Assembly: GCF_036014115.1 (NCBI RefSeq)
Contig: NZ_CP107913.1
Span: 496,001-560,000 of the forward strand
DNA length: 64,000 nt
DNA from: Streptomyces sp. NBC_00448
GTDB taxonomy: Bacteria; Actinomycetota; Actinomycetes; Streptomycetales; Streptomycetaceae
Reading direction: 5' to 3'
Shown: in pieces, positions 41,851 to 51,005 of the stretch
Layout: each line of letters starts with the position of its first letter
Numbering within the stretch: the first letter of the stretch is position 1
Position numbers and translations under genes: made by a program
Notes under the pieces: generated by a model
What the model was told of the DNA's origin: nothing
The model's input: only the letters and a program-made list of their open reading frames with translations
The model's database searches: none

Positions 41851-42251
41851 TAATGTCGCGGTGCGGTCCGGCCAGGGGTGTCGTGCCCCGGGAAGGGATA
41901 CGGTTCCCCTCGCCGGCGACGACATGACCGCCCTGGCCCCCTGGATACCGGCTCCACCCTGGTCGCACGAGCACCGCACACACAAGCGCGACGGGGCACC
42001 GTGGAGCACGGCTCCCGCTCCCGGCCGATCCGCCCCTGTTGCGGCGCGGTCGTGCAGGTCACGGCCTTGCGATGGGATTGCGCTGCAAGGTGCAGCGGAG
42101 TAGCTACGGGCGGGGGCACGCAGTCAGGTATTTTTCAGGTGCCGCGTGTCAACCTCGGCCCATGAGCACGACCACGAGCGTGAGGACGTCATCGGCGCCG
42201 GGGCCTGCGAGGGGCCGCAGGGGAAGCGCCGGGATCGGTGACAATCGTACG

Positions 42252-42926
42252 GTGACCTCTCACCGCGTCCTGGTCGTGGAAGACGACCCGGGCCTTCGCG
42301 CGATACTCGCCCGCGGCCTGCGGGAGGAGGACTTCGATGTCCTCACCGCCGGCGACGGCGCCGGCGCGCTGCGGGCCGTACGGTCGCAGACGCGGGTGGA
42401 CGCCGTCGTCCTCGACATCGGGCTGCCCGACTCCGACGGGCGTGACGTGTGCCATGCGATGCGGGCGGCCGGCATCGACGTCCCCGTGGTGTTCCTGACC
42501 GCGCACAACACGCTCCCGGACCGGCTGTCCGGCTTCACCGCCGGCGGCGACGACTTCCTCGCCAAGCCGTTCCACCTGGTGGAGCTGGCCGCCAGGGTCC
42601 GGGCGGCGCTGCGCAGGGATGGGCGGGACGCGACCGTCGAGTCGTCCGGCGTCCGGCTCGACCCGGTGGCGCATGTCCTCCAGGTGCACGGGCGGGACGT
42701 GCCGCTGACGCCGACGGAGTTTCGGCTGATGGCCTGCGTGATGGCCGCGGCGCCGGGCACGGTGGTACGCCGCCGGGCCCTGCTCAGGGCGGCCTGGCCC
42801 GAGGGGGCCCAGGTCAGCGACAACACCCTCGACCAGTACATGACGCGACTGCGGCGCAAGCTGCGCGAGGCCGGCGGCGGCCAGGCGATCAGCACCGTAC
42901 GGGGCGTCGGGTACCGGTTCTCGTGA
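42252..42926 (+). CDS. OmpR-family response regulator
   Basis: I start at GTG 42252, which gives the canonical TSHRVLVVEDDPGLRAILAR opening and 224 aa; ATG 42162 would add a 30-residue unstructured leader. The receiver has VEDD, phospho-Asp in AVVLDIGLPDSDG, Thr in VVFLTAHN and Lys in DDFLAKPFHLVEL. The effector winged helix reads VPLTPTEFRLMACVMAAAPG, then DNTLDQYMTRLRRKLREAGG and the complete STVRGVGYRFS end. The stop overlaps the kinase start (GTGA), so both are translated together. Divergent from the COG4705-like gene, a candidate target. Confidence 0.92.
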   Translation: MTSHRVLVVEDDPGLRAILARGLREEDFDVLTAGDGAGALRAVRSQTRVDAVVLDIGLPDSDGRDVCHAMRAAGIDVPVVFLTAHNTLPDRLSGFTAGGDDFLAKPFHLVELAARVRAALRRDGRDATVESSGVRLDPVAHVLQVHGRDVPLTPTEFRLMACVMAAAPGTVVRRRALLRAAWPEGAQVSDNTLDQYMTRLRRKLREAGGGQAISTVRGVGYRFS

Positions 42927-44365
42927 GGCGTCTCCCCTGGCCCCGGGCATCGGCCTCGGCTACACGACCTCCGGGGCGGCGACCGCGGCGGCCCGCGCTG
43001 CGGCCGCGTACGCTGCGCGGACGGCTGGCCCTGCTGGCCCTGGCCACCACCGCGGTGTGGGTGACGGTGCTCACGGTCGCCGCCAACCTGGTCCTGGGCG
43101 CGCAACTGCGCGGTCAGGCCGACGACCTGCTGCGTACGAGGTCCGCGGCGGTAGCGGCCACGGTCGAGGCGCGAGCCGACGGCCGGATCGTCGTGCACGA
43201 GCCCAGCGACGACCAGGCGCTGGACGTCGGCGTGTGGATCTACCAGGGCGGGGTCGCCGTGGAGCGCCCCGCCGCGCCCGACGCACTGCAGCGCCAGGCG
43301 GACCGGCTGGCGGGCCGGTCTGCGGTGTTCGCCGACACCGGGGAGCCCGCCGCCAACCGGCTCTACGCCCTGCCCGTCATGGCCCCGGACGGCGGGCGGC
43401 AGGTGGGCACCGTGGTGGCGACCGTCGCGCTCGACCCGGACCGGTCGACCGCCCGGTACGTACTCCTCGGGTCGATAGGACTCGCGCTCGCGCTGCTGGT
43501 CGGTGTCTATCCGGTGGCACGGTCGGTCGCCGGCCGTGCGCTCCAGCCGGTGGGGGCGATGAGCGCCCAGGCGGCGGAATGGAGCGAGCAGGGCCTCTCG
43601 CGGCGCTTCGGCACTGGTGAGCGCCCGCGGGAACTCGCGCACCTCGCAGGCAACCTCGACGGTCTGCTGGACCGGTTGGCGGCCCTCGTCCGCCACGAGC
43701 AGCAGCTCACCGCGGAACTGTCGCACGAGTTGCGCACACCGCTGGCGCGGATCACCGCCGAGGCCGAGTGGCTGACCGCTCGGCCACGCAGCCGGGCCGA
43801 GCAGGCGGCCTCCCACGAAGCCATCGCGGCGAGCGCCGCGGCGATGGCGCAGATCTGCGAGGCGCTGCTTGCCGACGCGCGCGCGGGCTCGGCCGATCCC
43901 GGCCGCTGCGCCCCCAGCGAGGTCGCGGCGTCGCTGGCCCAGCGGCGTGCCGAGGCTGCGCCGAAGACGGTCCCGGTCGCCGTCGAGGGGCGCGCGGTTA
44001 CCGCCGACGTCCCGGCGGCGCTGGTCGAACGCATCCTCACCCCGCTGCTCGACAACGCCGACCGCTACGGCTCGCACCAGATTCTCGTGGAGTGCCTACC
44101 GGCTCCGAGCGGAGCGCAGGTCCACGTGAGCGACGACGGCCCCGGCGTTCCAGCCGCCCTGGGCTCCGCGGTCTTCGAGGCCGGGCGCCGAGCCGACCCC
44201 GCGGACGGCCACGACGGGGCGGGTCTTGGCCTCGCCCTGGCCCGCCGCCTGGCCAGAAATGCGGGCGGCGACATCACCCTGTCCGAATCCCCCGGTCCCC
44301 TGGGGGGTGCGCACTTCGTCATCACCCTCCCCGGGGCGCGGGGGTCTGCGGCTCACTCGGTATGA
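42923..44365 (+). CDS. Sensor histidine kinase (HisKA type), partner of the 42252 regulator
   Basis: A 480-aa kinase from GTG 42923, 4-bp overlap with the regulator. An Arg/Pro-rich cytoplasmic start leads to helix 1 (LALLALATTAVWVTVLTVAA), a sensor domain of about 120 residues and helix 2 (VLLGSIGLALALLVGVYPVA). HAMP follows, then the H-box LTAELSHELRTPLARITAEA, N-box ILTPLLDNADRYG, G1 VSDDGPGVP and G2 DGAGLGLALARRLARNAGGD. All catalytic motifs are present. Its final 13 bp overlap the convergent decayed NarL gene. Confidence 0.92.
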   Translation: MRRLPWPRASASATRPPGRRPRRPALRPRTLRGRLALLALATTAVWVTVLTVAANLVLGAQLRGQADDLLRTRSAAVAATVEARADGRIVVHEPSDDQALDVGVWIYQGGVAVERPAAPDALQRQADRLAGRSAVFADTGEPAANRLYALPVMAPDGGRQVGTVVATVALDPDRSTARYVLLGSIGLALALLVGVYPVARSVAGRALQPVGAMSAQAAEWSEQGLSRRFGTGERPRELAHLAGNLDGLLDRLAALVRHEQQLTAELSHELRTPLARITAEAEWLTARPRSRAEQAASHEAIAASAAAMAQICEALLADARAGSADPGRCAPSEVAASLAQRRAEAAPKTVPVAVEGRAVTADVPAALVERILTPLLDNADRYGSHQILVECLPAPSGAQVHVSDDGPGVPAALGSAVFEAGRRADPADGHDGAGLGLALARRLARNAGGDITLSESPGPLGGAHFVITLPGARGSAAHSV

Positions 44366-44660
44366 GGGCCTGCCGGCCCGTGGCCGTAGGCGAAGATCAC
44401 GGCCTGGATGCGGTCGCGCGCGCCGAACTTGGCGAAGACCCGGCCGACGGCGACGAGGATCTCGCGCTCGCGTTCGGTAAGGAGGCCCAGCCTCGGGCGC
44501 GCGCCGGGGCGGGGCGGGGCGGTGTCAGATGGGCGAACTCGCGCAGCAGGCGGCGGGTGAGCGCGGGGACGATCACCGGGTCACCGGCGGCGACGGCGCG
44601 GATGCCGGAGAGCAACTCCTCGGGGCGGGCGCCCTTGAGGAGGAAGCCGGAGGGTCAACC
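44353..44660 (-). pseudogene. NarL-type response regulator remnant (internal deletion, frameshift)
   Basis: Minus-strand pieces read LLKGARPEELLSGIRAVAAG, then DPVIVPALTRRLLREFAHLT, and after a frame change LGLLTEREREILVAVGRVFA, KFGARDRIQAVIFAYGHGPA, and a stop at 44353. In intact GerE domains about 25 residues (A-x-G-x-S-N-x-E-I-A-x-x-L-x-x-x-x-x-T-V-K-T-H-V) separate L-T-E-R-E and the G-R-V-x-x-K-x-x-x-R-D-R motif; here they are gone, so the recognition helix is deleted. The receiver domain is absent. Confidence 0.75.
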
Positions 44661-45145
44661 GGGCGTGCAGGGCGGTGATCGCCAGGTGTACGCGGGCGCC
44701 GGCTCCGGCATGCCTGAGAAAGTTGGCCGGGGCTTCCTGGACGATGCGGTAGACCGTGAGCTGCACCCCGCTGTCGAGGGCCTCGACAGCGGGGTGCGGT
44801 GGACAACGCCGAGGCCCGCGGCGCGTACGCCCTCGCACAGGTCGCCGATGTCGCCGAAGCCGGGCTGCGGGTGCAGCTCCGGACCATCCTGCGGGCCGCT
44901 GGACTCCTCCCGCAGGACGCCCAGAACGCCCAGGACACGCCGGAGCTCGCGGAGCGCCTGACGGCCCGTCTCGCCGATGAGGTGGAGCATCTCCGTGCGG
45001 CGTTCCGGGGCAGTGACGCCGGCGTAGCCGGCGTCGGCGAGGGCGATGATGACGGCCAGGTTGTGGCCGATGATGTCCGATCATGTCGTGCACGTCACGG
45101 GCCACCCAGGCGCGTTCGGCTGCGGCGGCGAGTCGGCCGAGGCGC
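44661..45145 (-). pseudogene. HisKA_3 sensor kinase remnant with inverted repeat
   Basis: Joined frames read RLGRLAAAAERAWVARDVHD, then LAVIIALADAGYAGV, MLHLIGETGRQALRELRRVL, GVLGVLREESSGPQDGPELH and, after a further shift, LDSGVQLTVYRIVQEAPANF. These are the phospho-acceptor box and N-box of a DesK-type kinase. The frame changes just after DMIGH and again inside a perfect 15-bp inverted repeat (44764-44778 and 44782-44796). The ATP-binding core is missing. It lies directly upstream of the regulator remnant, so a whole two-component operon has decayed. Confidence 0.75.
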
Positions 45146-45597
45146 GCGGTCCAGCCGAGGAAGACCAGCGGGCCGGCGCTGAGGGACGGGCCGGCGATGT
45201 CGTGGGTCAGGGCGAACATCGACTCGTCGGCGTTGCTCGGCAGGTAGCGGGTGATGTCGTCCCGCCGCGAGGAGGGCAGCAGCAAGGCAAGGCCGGGGAT
45301 GAGCACGGCGACGAACACGGAGCTGCCGCCGGCCACCGATCGCAGCAGCGAGCCCGGCGCCGTGCCGATCACGCCCACCAGGCCCAGGTAGAGCGCGGCG
45401 CCCAGCAGGCTGAGGGCGGCACCAGCGTGCGAGAAGCCCTTGGCCGCGGGCGTGCCCGAGACGATGCGGTTGCCGAAGAGGAAGGCGGCGAACACGCCCA
45501 CCATGGCGACGGCCGGCTCGACCAGGCCGAACACGGCGGCCTTGGACCACAGGACCGGAAGCCGGCGCGGCACCGCCGCCGGCGAGGGGCGGATCAT
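45146..45597 (-). pseudogene. ABC-2-type permease C-terminal fragment fused in frame to the kinase remnant
   Basis: From 45597 about 150 codons encode LPVLWSKAAVFGLVEPAVAM, FLFGNRIVSG, AALYLGLVGVIGTAPGSLLR, VFVAVLIPGLALLLPSSRRD, ITRYLPSNADESMFALTHD and LSAGPLVFLGWTA. This is the C-terminal half of actinomycete ABC-2 permeases (antibiotic or daunorubicin-type exporters), which normally end about ten residues after F-L-G-W-T-A. Here it continues without a break into the kinase sequence at about 45145, a deletion fusion. The N-terminal half and the ATPase are absent. Confidence 0.75.
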
Positions 45598-45770
45598 CCC
45601 GGTCGAGTCTGTTGCCGGATATCCGCGATGTCACCCGTTCAGCTACGCATCGGCGGCGTTGCCTGGCCATGAGGGATTGGATCGGAAAATCCGAGCGTCT
45701 CTTCGGCGCAGCAGTATCCGGCCCGGCGCCACGGGCATCGGCTGCGCCCTCATCGGAAAGCGGGCTGGCC

Positions 45771-47192
45771 ATGACCGAACCGGACACGGGACTGCCGGGT
45801 GAAGGACTGCTGGAACTGAACCTCGCGGACGGCATCCCCGCAGAGGCGTCGGCGCGGCGACTGTACGAGGAGATGCTCTTCCAGCGCGCAGTGCAGGCTT
45901 TCGCCCTGACGCTGCCGGCAGTGAACGTGATCGCGATGCGCGACGCCTCCGAGAAGCAGTTCGGGTCCGGCTACCACGTCCTGCCGGTCTGGAAGGACCG
46001 GATGGACGCCCGGTGCAAGGTGACCACCCCTAACGCGGACGTCATCTACGCGATGAGCTACCTGAACCTGAAGGAGGACGGCCCCCTGGTCGTCCAGGCC
46101 CCGCCCAAGGTGCTGGGGCTGTTCACCGACTTCTGGCAGCGCTGCCTGAGCGACGTGGGCCCCTCCGGCCCCGACGCCGGACAGGGCGGCGCCTATCTGC
46201 TGCTGCCCCCCGACCACCACGGGCCGGTCCCCGGCGGTTACCACGTGGTGCGCTCCAGCACCTACAACGTGTTCCTGTTCTGGCGAGCCGTCCTGGTCCC
46301 CGGCGACGACGGCCCCGACACCGCCCCCGGCGTCGCCATCATCGAGCAGACCCGGATCTTCCCGCTGCGCAGCCGCGAGCAGGACCGCCCGGCCATGCAG
46401 TTCCCCAACGCCTCCGGCGTCGAACTGGACATGCTCTTCCCCCGCGACGGCGCCTACTTCGACAAGCTCGCCCGTTTCGTGCAGGACGAACCGATCGGCA
46501 TGACCGATATGGTCACCCGCGGCATGCTCGCGACCCTCGGCATCGTCAAGGGACATCCCTTCCAGCCCGACGAGCGCATGCGCAAGATCCTGGACCGGGC
46601 CGGCCGTATCGCCCCGCGGATGGTGCTGTCCATCCCGCAGACCGACGCCCTGCCCAACGCCGCGTACTACGACAGCGGCTCCTGGCGGGCGTGCTTCGGC
46701 GGTGTCGACGAGGACTTCCACACCGGCAGTTACCTCGACGTCGACACCCGCGCCGCCTTCTTCATCTGGGCCTATTCCACCTCACCGGCCATGGTCGGCC
46801 CCTTCGTCGGGCACGGCAGCAAGTACCCGTTCTCGTTGCGTGACGCCAACGGCGACCAGCTCACCGGGGGCCGCTCGTACCGCCTGCACGTGCCCGCCGA
46901 CGTGCCGGCAGCCCTGTACTGGGCCGCGACCCTCTACAACGCCGACGACGCCTCCATGATCGACAATGGACGCCCCTTCCCCTCCGTCAACTCCCTGGAC
47001 ACCCTCACCTACGACACCGACGGCTCCCTCGACCTGTACTTCGGCCCCACCAGGCCCGAGGGTGCGGCCGACGCCAACTGGATTCCCACTCTCGAAGGCC
47101 GCGCGTACTTCATCCTGTTCCGCCTCTACGGACCCACCCAGCCCTTCTTCGACCAGACCTGGCGCCTGCCTGAGATCGAACCCCTCACCTGA
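45771..47192 (+). CDS. DUF1254/DUF1214 domain protein
   Basis: ATG 45771, preceded by GGAAAG, gives 473 aa. Residues about 20-150 fit DUF1254 (EASARRLYEEMLFQRAVQAF, NADVIYAMSYLNLKEDGPLV and VVQAPPKVLGLFTDFWQRCL). Residues about 345-465 fit DUF1214 (GSWRACFGGVDEDFHTGSYL, PALYWAATLYNADDASMIDN, SLDLYFGP). The long form with both domains is common in soil actinobacteria and proteobacteria. Homologues have been linked to lipid or steroid metabolism and to virulence-related secretion, but no activity is established. No signal peptide is obvious. A strong terminator lies 172 bp downstream (47364-47389). Confidence 0.88.
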   Translation: MTEPDTGLPGEGLLELNLADGIPAEASARRLYEEMLFQRAVQAFALTLPAVNVIAMRDASEKQFGSGYHVLPVWKDRMDARCKVTTPNADVIYAMSYLNLKEDGPLVVQAPPKVLGLFTDFWQRCLSDVGPSGPDAGQGGAYLLLPPDHHGPVPGGYHVVRSSTYNVFLFWRAVLVPGDDGPDTAPGVAIIEQTRIFPLRSREQDRPAMQFPNASGVELDMLFPRDGAYFDKLARFVQDEPIGMTDMVTRGMLATLGIVKGHPFQPDERMRKILDRAGRIAPRMVLSIPQTDALPNAAYYDSGSWRACFGGVDEDFHTGSYLDVDTRAAFFIWAYSTSPAMVGPFVGHGSKYPFSLRDANGDQLTGGRSYRLHVPADVPAALYWAATLYNADDASMIDNGRPFPSVNSLDTLTYDTDGSLDLYFGPTRPEGAADANWIPTLEGRAYFILFRLYGPTQPFFDQTWRLPEIEPLT

Positions 47193-47363
47193 CACCAGCG
47201 ACGGCCGCCCGCGAAGGGCCGCTCGCGTCAGCGTTCCACAGGAGCACGGTGACCCGGTCGGAACGCGCCGTCCCACAGCACGGTGCGTCCAGGCGGCAGG
47301 AATACGGCAGCTACGAATAAGTGCCCTCCACCGATAGAGCCGGACGGGTCGGCAACACCGAGG

Positions 47364-47389
47364 AGCGCCACCGGTCTTCCGGTGGCGCT
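47364..47389. terminator. Hairpin terminator, 11-bp perfect arms
   Basis: AGCGCCACCGG (47364-47374), loop TCTT, CCGGTGGCGCT (47379-47389), followed by TCGTCGTT. It lies between the DUF1254 gene and the convergent remnant ending at 47404, and could serve both. Confidence 0.65.
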
Positions 47390-47403
47390 TCGTCGTTACG
47401 TGG

Positions 47404-47590
47404 TCAACCGCGGTTGCCGTTCGTGGGGAGCCGGCCCCGGTAGTCGCAGCCGGGGCAGGTGTCCTCGCCTTCGATGTGGCCTTCGTACCAGCCGTGAACA
47501 GCGGCGTGCAGGACCGCCTCCCTGGGTGATGCGCGGAGCCGGTCAAGGACTGCACGGTCGATCGCGGCGTCCTGCCCGCGGCTGGTCAGG
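47404..47590 (-). pseudogene. Unidentified gene, C-terminal remnant
   Basis: The minus-strand frame ending at 47404 reads AVLDRLRASPREAVLHAAVH, then GWYEGHIEGEDTCPGCDYRG and RLPTNGNRG. C-P-G-C-D-Y may be half of a zinc ribbon. The composition looks coding, but no start or upstream domain survives and I do not know the family. Confidence 0.35.
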
Positions 47591-47649
47591 TGGGCGCCGA
47601 GCACCCATCGCGATGCCGCACAGGCCGTACCGGTGTCGGACGGCACCAC

Positions 47650-47871
47650 AGCACCCGCAAACGCGCCCGGACCTTGAGCTTGGCGGACCAGATGGTGGCC
47701 GCCGGGGAGACCGTGACGTTCGCCGAAGTCCGTCGGCGCGCGAAGGATCTCAACCGGCTGGTCTACGCAGGCGGAGTCCGCGAGCACATCGACAAAGCCC
47801 GCACGCAGCAGGTCCTCACGCGCGCACACGACCGGGCAGGCGGCCTCTCAGCGAGCGCCACCAGCCGGTAG
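47650..47871 (+). pseudogene. DUF6262/TnpC-like mobile-element protein remnant
   Basis: The plus frame reads RARTLSLADQMVAAGETVTF, then AEVRRRAKDLNRLVYAGGVR and EHIDKARTQQ. The pattern of a charged helix, A-G-x-x-V-T-F-A-x-V-x-x-x-A and x-x-x-L-Y-x-x-x-x-x-R-x-x-I-x-x-x-R fits the helix-turn-helix of DUF6262 proteins that accompany Tn554-type recombinases. No recombinase genes remain. Confidence 0.45.
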
Positions 47872-48107
47872 CCGACCTCCGGGAACAGGCATATCGCGAG
47901 TACGAAGTGGACGCCGACCCGAGAGGGCAGGTCCCGCAGTCGGCGTCGCACCGTCAATGTCTCTTCCAGGACGGCATTGACGAGATCGAACGGCAGCACC
48001 TGGGTCAGCTCGCCCAGGTGACCGGGAGCGAACCGCCCCTCGGCCACCGTGAACGCGCGGGACACGGTCGTCGGACCAGGCGACAGGGCACCATGACGGA
48101 CAGGCAA
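47862..48107 (-). mobile_element. IS4-family transposase N-terminal remnant
   Basis: The minus strand reads RFAPGHLGELTQVLPFDLVN, AVLEETLTVRRRLRDLPSRV and GVHFVLAICLFPEVGYRLV. This is the N-terminal domain of actinomycete IS4-type transposases (x-A-P-G-H-L-G-E-L-T-Q-x-x-P-x-x-x-V-D-x-x-L, then R-x-R-x-L-P-S-R-V-x-x-Y-x-x-x-A-x-x-L-F-P). The DDE catalytic part is missing; similarity ends at about 47862, where the DUF6262-like fragment abuts. ATG 48107 or somewhat upstream would be the original start. Between 48108 and 48325 I see nothing further. Confidence 0.7.
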
Positions 48108-48325
48108 CGGAGCTCCGTAAGCGGCGGAAGTCGTGGCGGACCACCTGCTCCAACGCGGCTCTCGTCATCGTCCAGGGTCCGAAGGAATTCGGTGGTCTGT
48201 GCGTGTGCGCCCCGGGCCTTCTGCGGGTCTCTCTCGTGTACGCGTAGCCCGGGGAGTCCAGAAGGTCCTCCCCAACCCAAGCGGCAATGGTCGCTGCCAC
48301 TGGGCGCGTTGGCGCCGCCCGGGTG

Positions 48326-49153
48326 TCAGGCAGGGGTGGCGAGGCTCTTCTTGAACGCCGCCAGGTAGTTCGCCAGGTGGTGGTCCTTGATCGCGTCGGT
48401 CTCGGGGGCGAACAGGTCGGCACCCACGCCCTTGGCCCGGTCCTGCAGGGTCGCGATCAGCGGCATCTTCTCGTGGAGGCGGCCGTCGGCGTCGAAGTAA
48501 CGCAGCGCGTGGACATGGGTGTAGGCGGGTTCGGGCGGGAGTTGCGGCACGATGTCGTTGTTGTTGACGAACCGGTAGCAGCGCTCGGCGTACGCGGTGT
48601 TGTGCGCGGCGGCGAGCAGCCGGTCGCAGGTGCGGGGCTGGCCGAAGGTGTAGATGCCGTCGGCGAGCAGCCGGGGCTGCTCGAAGTAGAGGCGGGCGCC
48701 GGCCAGCATGGCCAGTGCCGCGCCGAGGCTGTGGCCGGTGAACCAGATGGTCTGCCCGTTCCCACGCATGTCCAGGATGGTGTCGCGGACTTGGGCATAG
48801 ACGGATTCCAGGGCACGGTCGAAGCCGTAGTGGACGAAGCCCTTGTTTCCTGGTCCGGGAACGGGCGGGGTGTCGACGTCGGTGAGCCAGTCGCGGATCT
48901 TGGCGACCTCGGTGCCCCGGAAGCCCGTGACGATCATCCGGTCGCTGGCCATGACGTACGCCTGGGTGTCCTCGATCGGGAACGGCATCGCGTGCGTCGA
49001 CTCGAAGTACCGCACCTGGTCGAATCCCCACGCGTGGGCCTGGGCCTCGATCCCGTCGCGGTCCAGCGCGGCCAGGCCGGCGGCCTGGCCCATGCCGTAG
49101 GCGTGCGCCAGGGAGTACCCGGTCGCCGTGTGATCCAACGGGGATACAGTCAT
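48326..49153 (-). CDS. Class 3 (fungal-type) lipase
   Basis: A 275-aa serine hydrolase of the Lipase_3 fold. The lid-proximal motif MIVTGFRGTEVAKIRDWLTD is near residue 75, the nucleophile elbow FTGHSLGAALAML near 140 and the acid in RFVNNNDIVPQLPP near 200; the closing histidine is probably in IKDHHLANYLAAF near 260. No signal peptide is visible from the ATG at 49153. The small exported protein gene ends 9 bp upstream on the same strand, so the two form an operon. Substrates would be acylglycerols or other esters. Confidence 0.92.
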   Translation of the reverse strand: MTVSPLDHTATGYSLAHAYGMGQAAGLAALDRDGIEAQAHAWGFDQVRYFESTHAMPFPIEDTQAYVMASDRMIVTGFRGTEVAKIRDWLTDVDTPPVPGPGNKGFVHYGFDRALESVYAQVRDTILDMRGNGQTIWFTGHSLGAALAMLAGARLYFEQPRLLADGIYTFGQPRTCDRLLAAAHNTAYAERCYRFVNNNDIVPQLPPEPAYTHVHALRYFDADGRLHEKMPLIATLQDRAKGVGADLFAPETDAIKDHHLANYLAAFKKSLATPA

Positions 49154-49162
49154 CAGTCTCCT

Positions 49163-49665
49163 TCACGAAGGGCCGGCCCCGGCGGGAACGGCAGACGGTG
49201 GCGTGGACCGCGCCCGCCGGAGCCCGGCGGGCGACGGGTCCGGCCACGGGATGACCAGGAAGAAGCCCTCGTTGTGGAGGGCGCTGCCTTTGGTCGTCCT
49301 GACGAACGCGGTGGTGGCGCTGTCGGCGCACAGCTTCTGCACGGCGCGGGAGACGGCGATGGTCGCGTTGAAGTCGGAGTTGAGGTTGAACGTCGCCTCG
49401 GGTGCGGCGGTCCGCATGTCGATGCCGGGGGTGGGGATCTTCCGCAGTACTCGCCGACCGCGACGCGCTTGACGGACGCGATGCCCTTGGCACGGACCAG
49501 CGGACCGCTCGGGTCGACGGCGGCGGCCCGCGCGTAGGGGGCGACGGCGATCGGCACCGCCGCGGCGACGGCCGGTGCCTTGTCCGCAGAGGCGGCCGCG
49601 ACAGTTCCGGCAGTGAGGACGGAGGCCGCCACCACCACCGATGCCGTGCGACTTCTTGCGAACAA
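49163..49665 (-). pseudogene. Small exported protein with an apparent frameshift, upstream of the lipase
   Basis: TTG 49665 (or ATG 49669 in another frame) opens FARSRTASVVVAASVLTAGT and VAAASADKAPAVAAA, a good signal peptide with an A-S-A site, followed by VRAKGIASVKRVAVGEYC. At about 49440 the coding frame changes to IPTPGIDMRTAAPEATFNLN, SDFNATIAVSRAVQKLCADS and ATTAFVRTTKGSALHNEGFF, ending at TGA 49163-49165. Either one base is missing near GAGTACTGCGG or the gene is dead. The second part looks like a compact secreted beta domain. Nine bases separate it from the lipase start. Confidence 0.6.
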
Positions 49666-50097
49666 TCATGGGAGAGCCCTCTCGGCGAACCCGACCGGAC
49701 GACTACCTACAGTGCCGGGCGACTCCGCTGAGCAACCAGTGGTGCGAGGTCGTTTCACCCCAACGAGCAACTCCGCCAATCGCCTTGACCACGCCCGACC
49801 AGTCGGGGCCGCTTGCCGGACAGGCTTCGCGCTCATGCAACGGGTCGGCCGCACGGCATCCTCGGCGGGCGGAAGACCCGCCCCAAGGGCGCGCGATCGC
49901 CGAACAAGCCGAGCGCTCGGTCTCCCGGGCCAGTCGGTGGCCGCCCGCCGACCACCTGCCCTGGCCGGGTCGGTCAGTTGACGGCGGCGAAGGACTCGGC
50001 GTGGAGCTGCCGCCGCTTTCGGCGGTGAACTGCTCCTGAGGGGGTGAGACTCCGTGCCGCCCGCCGTCATCCGCGGTGGCGGCGTGGGCGCGGTGGC

Positions 50098-50323
50098 GCC
50101 GAGGAGGAGCCGCGCTGCTGGAACCGGTCCGGCGCCAACTGGCGGAGCAGTGCCTGTTCACACCCGGCTCGCCGCCTCCGTCCTGGGCGACGAGGCGGCG
50201 GTGGCCCTGGGCGCGATCCGCACGGCACTGGACTGGGTCGAGGAGCGACTCTTCGCCGGTCCGAAGCCTTGGCCCGCGCCGTCAGTCACCGTCACGCTGA
50301 CCGGCCCCTCAGCAGGGCTGTAG
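50098..50323 (+). pseudogene. ROK-family protein C-terminal remnant
   Basis: Two neighbouring frames give LLEPVRRQLAEQCLF and then RLAASVLGDEAAVALGAIRT and ALDWVEERLFAG. ROK repressors end with P-V-x-x-x-L-x-x-x-x-x-x, L-x-x-x-x-A-L-G-x-x-A-x-x-x-G-A-x-x-x-A-L-x-x-x-E-x-x-L-F. About 70 codons survive. The preceding 49670-50097 holds no gene I can support. Confidence 0.55.
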
Positions 50324-51005
50324 TCGAACCGGCCGAACTCAGCCGGTGCCGCGCCCGCGTCGCCGTGTGCGTGGGGACCGAGAAGGACACCGGTGAGGCC
50401 GCCGAAAGTGGCGGTGCCGGCACATGGGCCTCGAAGGACGCCGGCTCCTGCCACCCGTCGGGCTCCTGGGTGAGGAGCAGGATGCCCCGAGGTATTGCCC
50501 ACGCGCACGCCAAGGCGGACCAGGCCCGGTCGCAACGGGCGAGTGCCGAGGAGTTCATCGTCATCGCCGTGGCGGACGAGGGCACGAACACAGCGGCCGG
50601 TACCTCCCTGACCCGCCGTCAGCGGACGTGGTGGTCGCTTTCCGGGAGCAGGGCCGGGCCCGCCCCGGAGCCAGGGGTCTTCGGCTCGAAGTCAGGGCCG
50701 TGGCGGCGGCGGTGAAGTGGTGCTGCCGGCATCCACGGCGCCCGGAGTCGGACGACCGACGCACCGAAAGCCGAGCCCCATGTCCACGACCACCCCGTCT
50801 CCGTGGGACGACACCGAAGACACCCGCACCCGGCTCGGCTGGGCCCCGGCCGCTCCGGCGAGCGACAACCCGGCGGGCCACGGCTCCCACCGAATCACCG
50901 AGCCTTATGCCTGACCGGCGAAAACGCTGCCGTCACGTTCGGAGCGGCAGCAGCCGCTTTCGGCGCCGGCCCGGCGATCCGCTCCGGGCCGGACTTCCGA
51001 AGCGG
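50324..51005. other. Gene-poor boundary stretch before the NRPS operon
   Basis: No intact gene is supported. A 44-codon plus-strand frame (ATG 50780 to TGA 50914; STTTPSPWDDTEDTRTRLGW and onward) is conceivable as a small protein but has only a weak GAAAG site 11 bases ahead. A minus-strand frame around 50560-50420 (AWSALACAWAIPRGILLLTQ) looks coding-like but unassigned. This stretch separates the decayed genes from the biosynthetic operon that ends at 51006. Confidence 0.3.
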
